64,000 bases of DNA from Rhodococcus ruber NBRC 15591. GTDB taxonomy: Bacteria > Actinomycetota > Actinomycetes > Mycobacteriales > Mycobacteriaceae. The stretch is taken from contig NZ_BCXE01000012.1 in assembly GCF_001894945.1 (NCBI RefSeq), positions 1 to 64,000 on the forward strand. The letters are read 5' to 3'. The number at the start of each line of letters is the position of its first letter. Positions within the stretch are counted from its first letter, which is position 1. Positions 63,402-64,000 of this stretch are shown here, piece after piece. The translations under genes were made by a program, and so were the position numbers. A model generated the notes under the pieces. The model was given only the letters and a program-made list of their open reading frames with translations. It had not been told where the DNA came from and did no database searches.

Positions 63402-63435
63402 GGGATTGCGTCCCTGCGGCGGCGGCGACGTCTGT
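63402..63435 (+). promoter_or_regulatory. Predicted sigma-dependent promoter of the methyltransferase gene
   Basis: GGGATTGCGTCC (63402-63413), 16 bp, GTCTGT (63430-63435): the same elements and spacing as on the other strand. The two 12-bp elements form a perfect inverted repeat 24 bp apart. Confidence 0.55.
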
Positions 63436-63488
63436 CTCGGTGCCAGTGCGGGACACACGATCCCGCAGCATCGGACGAAGGAGTGATC

Positions 63489-64000
63489 ATGACCGGCATC
63501 GTGGAACGTGACGGCGACCGGGCGCTGAAGGCCAGGCACCGGGCGTTGTGGGCGGCCGGGAACTATCCGGCGGTCGCGGCCGACCTGATCCCGACGTTCG
63601 GGCCGACGCTCGTCGCCGCGGCCGGGGTGGTGGCGGGCCTGCGGGTCCTCGACGTGGGCGCCGGATCCGGCAACGCTGCCATCCCGGCCATCCCGGCCGC
63701 CGAACGGGGCGCGATCGTCACCGCCGCCGATCTGACGCCGGAGTTGTTCGTCGCGGGCCGCAGCGCCGCGACGGAGCGGGGCGTGGACCTCGAGTGGGTG
63801 GAGGTGGACGCCGAGGCCCTGCCGTTCCCCGACGCCGGCTTCGACGTCGTGCTCTCCAGCGTGGGCGCGATGTTCGCACCACACCACCGGGCCGTCGCCG
63901 ACGAACTGCTGCGGGTGTGCCGGCCGGGTGGGACGATCGGGATGATCAACTGGACACCGGAGGGCTTCATCGGTCAGCTGTTCCGGCTCATGGCCCCGTA
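63489..64000 (+). CDS. Class I SAM-dependent methyltransferase (partial, cut by window end)
   Basis: The first 170 residues are present. The SAM-binding motif I is VLDVGAGSGNAAIPAI (about 54-69), followed by TAADLTPELFVAGRSAA and LEWVEVDAEALPFPDAGFDVVLSSVGAMFAPHHRAVADELLRVCRPGGTIGMINWTPEGFIGQLF, typical of UbiE/COQ5-like small-molecule methyltransferases. The substrate is unknown. AAGGAG lies 5 bp before the ATG. Its shared promoter structure with the divergent SigZ-like gene suggests it belongs to that sigma factor's regulon. Confidence 0.85.
   Translation, partial: MTGIVERDGDRALKARHRALWAAGNYPAVAADLIPTFGPTLVAAAGVVAGLRVLDVGAGSGNAAIPAIPAAERGAIVTAADLTPELFVAGRSAATERGVDLEWVEVDAEALPFPDAGFDVVLSSVGAMFAPHHRAVADELLRVCRPGGTIGMINWTPEGFIGQLFRLMAP

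Overview
The window is about 70% G+C and carries densely packed genes with many GTG and TTG starts and GTGA/ATGA stop-start overlaps. It also has many TANNNT -10 hexamers placed 6-8 nt before the start codon. Gene content and order match the chromosomal core of mycolic-acid actinobacteria: hupB-mutT1-ppk-cofC-gpsA-ddl, proA-moxR-nadD-rsfS-gpgP-octT-comEA-comEC-holA-rpsT-lepA, and hrcA-dnaJ2-rsmE-phoH-ybeY-era-recO-uppS-zur-smtB-glyS-dgt-dnaG. The best guess is Rhodococcus or a close relative; this is inferred from gene order and protein resemblance as I remember them, not from a search. No phage, insertion sequence, CRISPR array or rRNA was seen.

Layout. 1-8.9 kb: end of an HU-like gene, then mutT1, ppk and cofC on the minus strand, and gpsA, a Cys/Met-metabolism PLP enzyme, ddl and proA on the plus strand. 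8.9-18.1 kb: a plus-strand run with a MoxR/VWA pair, nadD, rsfS, the methylglucose-lipopolysaccharide genes gpgP and octT, DegV, comEA, comEC and holA, facing rpsT. 18.7-25.5 kb: aquaporin, a PemK/MazF-fold protein, lepA with an apparent AUC start, a nitronate monooxygenase-like protein, a GH15 glycosidase and two very small membrane proteins. 25.5-33.3 kb: sulfur assimilation. A sulfate-binding lipoprotein (without its permease) and a universal stress protein precede the minus-strand operon leader peptide-sir-cysH-cysD-cysN-sirohydrochlorin ferrochelatase.

33.4-43 kb: hemW sits between two unrelated minisatellites (16-bp units upstream, 24-bp units downstream). Then come hrcA-dnaJ2-rsmE, an alpha/beta hydrolase, and a drug-efflux MFS gene divergent from its likely TetR regulator across two operators, followed by phoH and ybeY. 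43-54 kb: corC, era, a TetR/amidase operon with a 20-bp palindromic operator and a perfect CRP-type site, an alpha/beta hydrolase, recO, uppS, two YbjN-like proteins, zur, smtB with its operator, and glyS. 54-64 kb: a TPM-domain protein, a DUF218 protein, dgt, dnaG, two tRNA genes, a PIG-L deacetylase, an ArsI/CadI-like dioxygenase, and a SigZ-like sigma factor divergent from a methyltransferase cut by the window end.

Points worth most attention: (i) lepA has no ATG/GTG/TTG that keeps its GTP-binding loop, but has AGGAG-N6-ATC; (ii) a 36-codon cysteine-rich leader peptide precedes the sulfite reductase operon; (iii) the sigma factor and methyltransferase genes diverge from matched promoter-like sequences, each GGGATTGCGTCC-N16-GTCTGT; (iv) the two minisatellites around hemW; (v) a run of leaderless promoters; (vi) a 25-residue single-helix ORF. 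All product calls rest on reading the translated sequences; none was checked by a database search.
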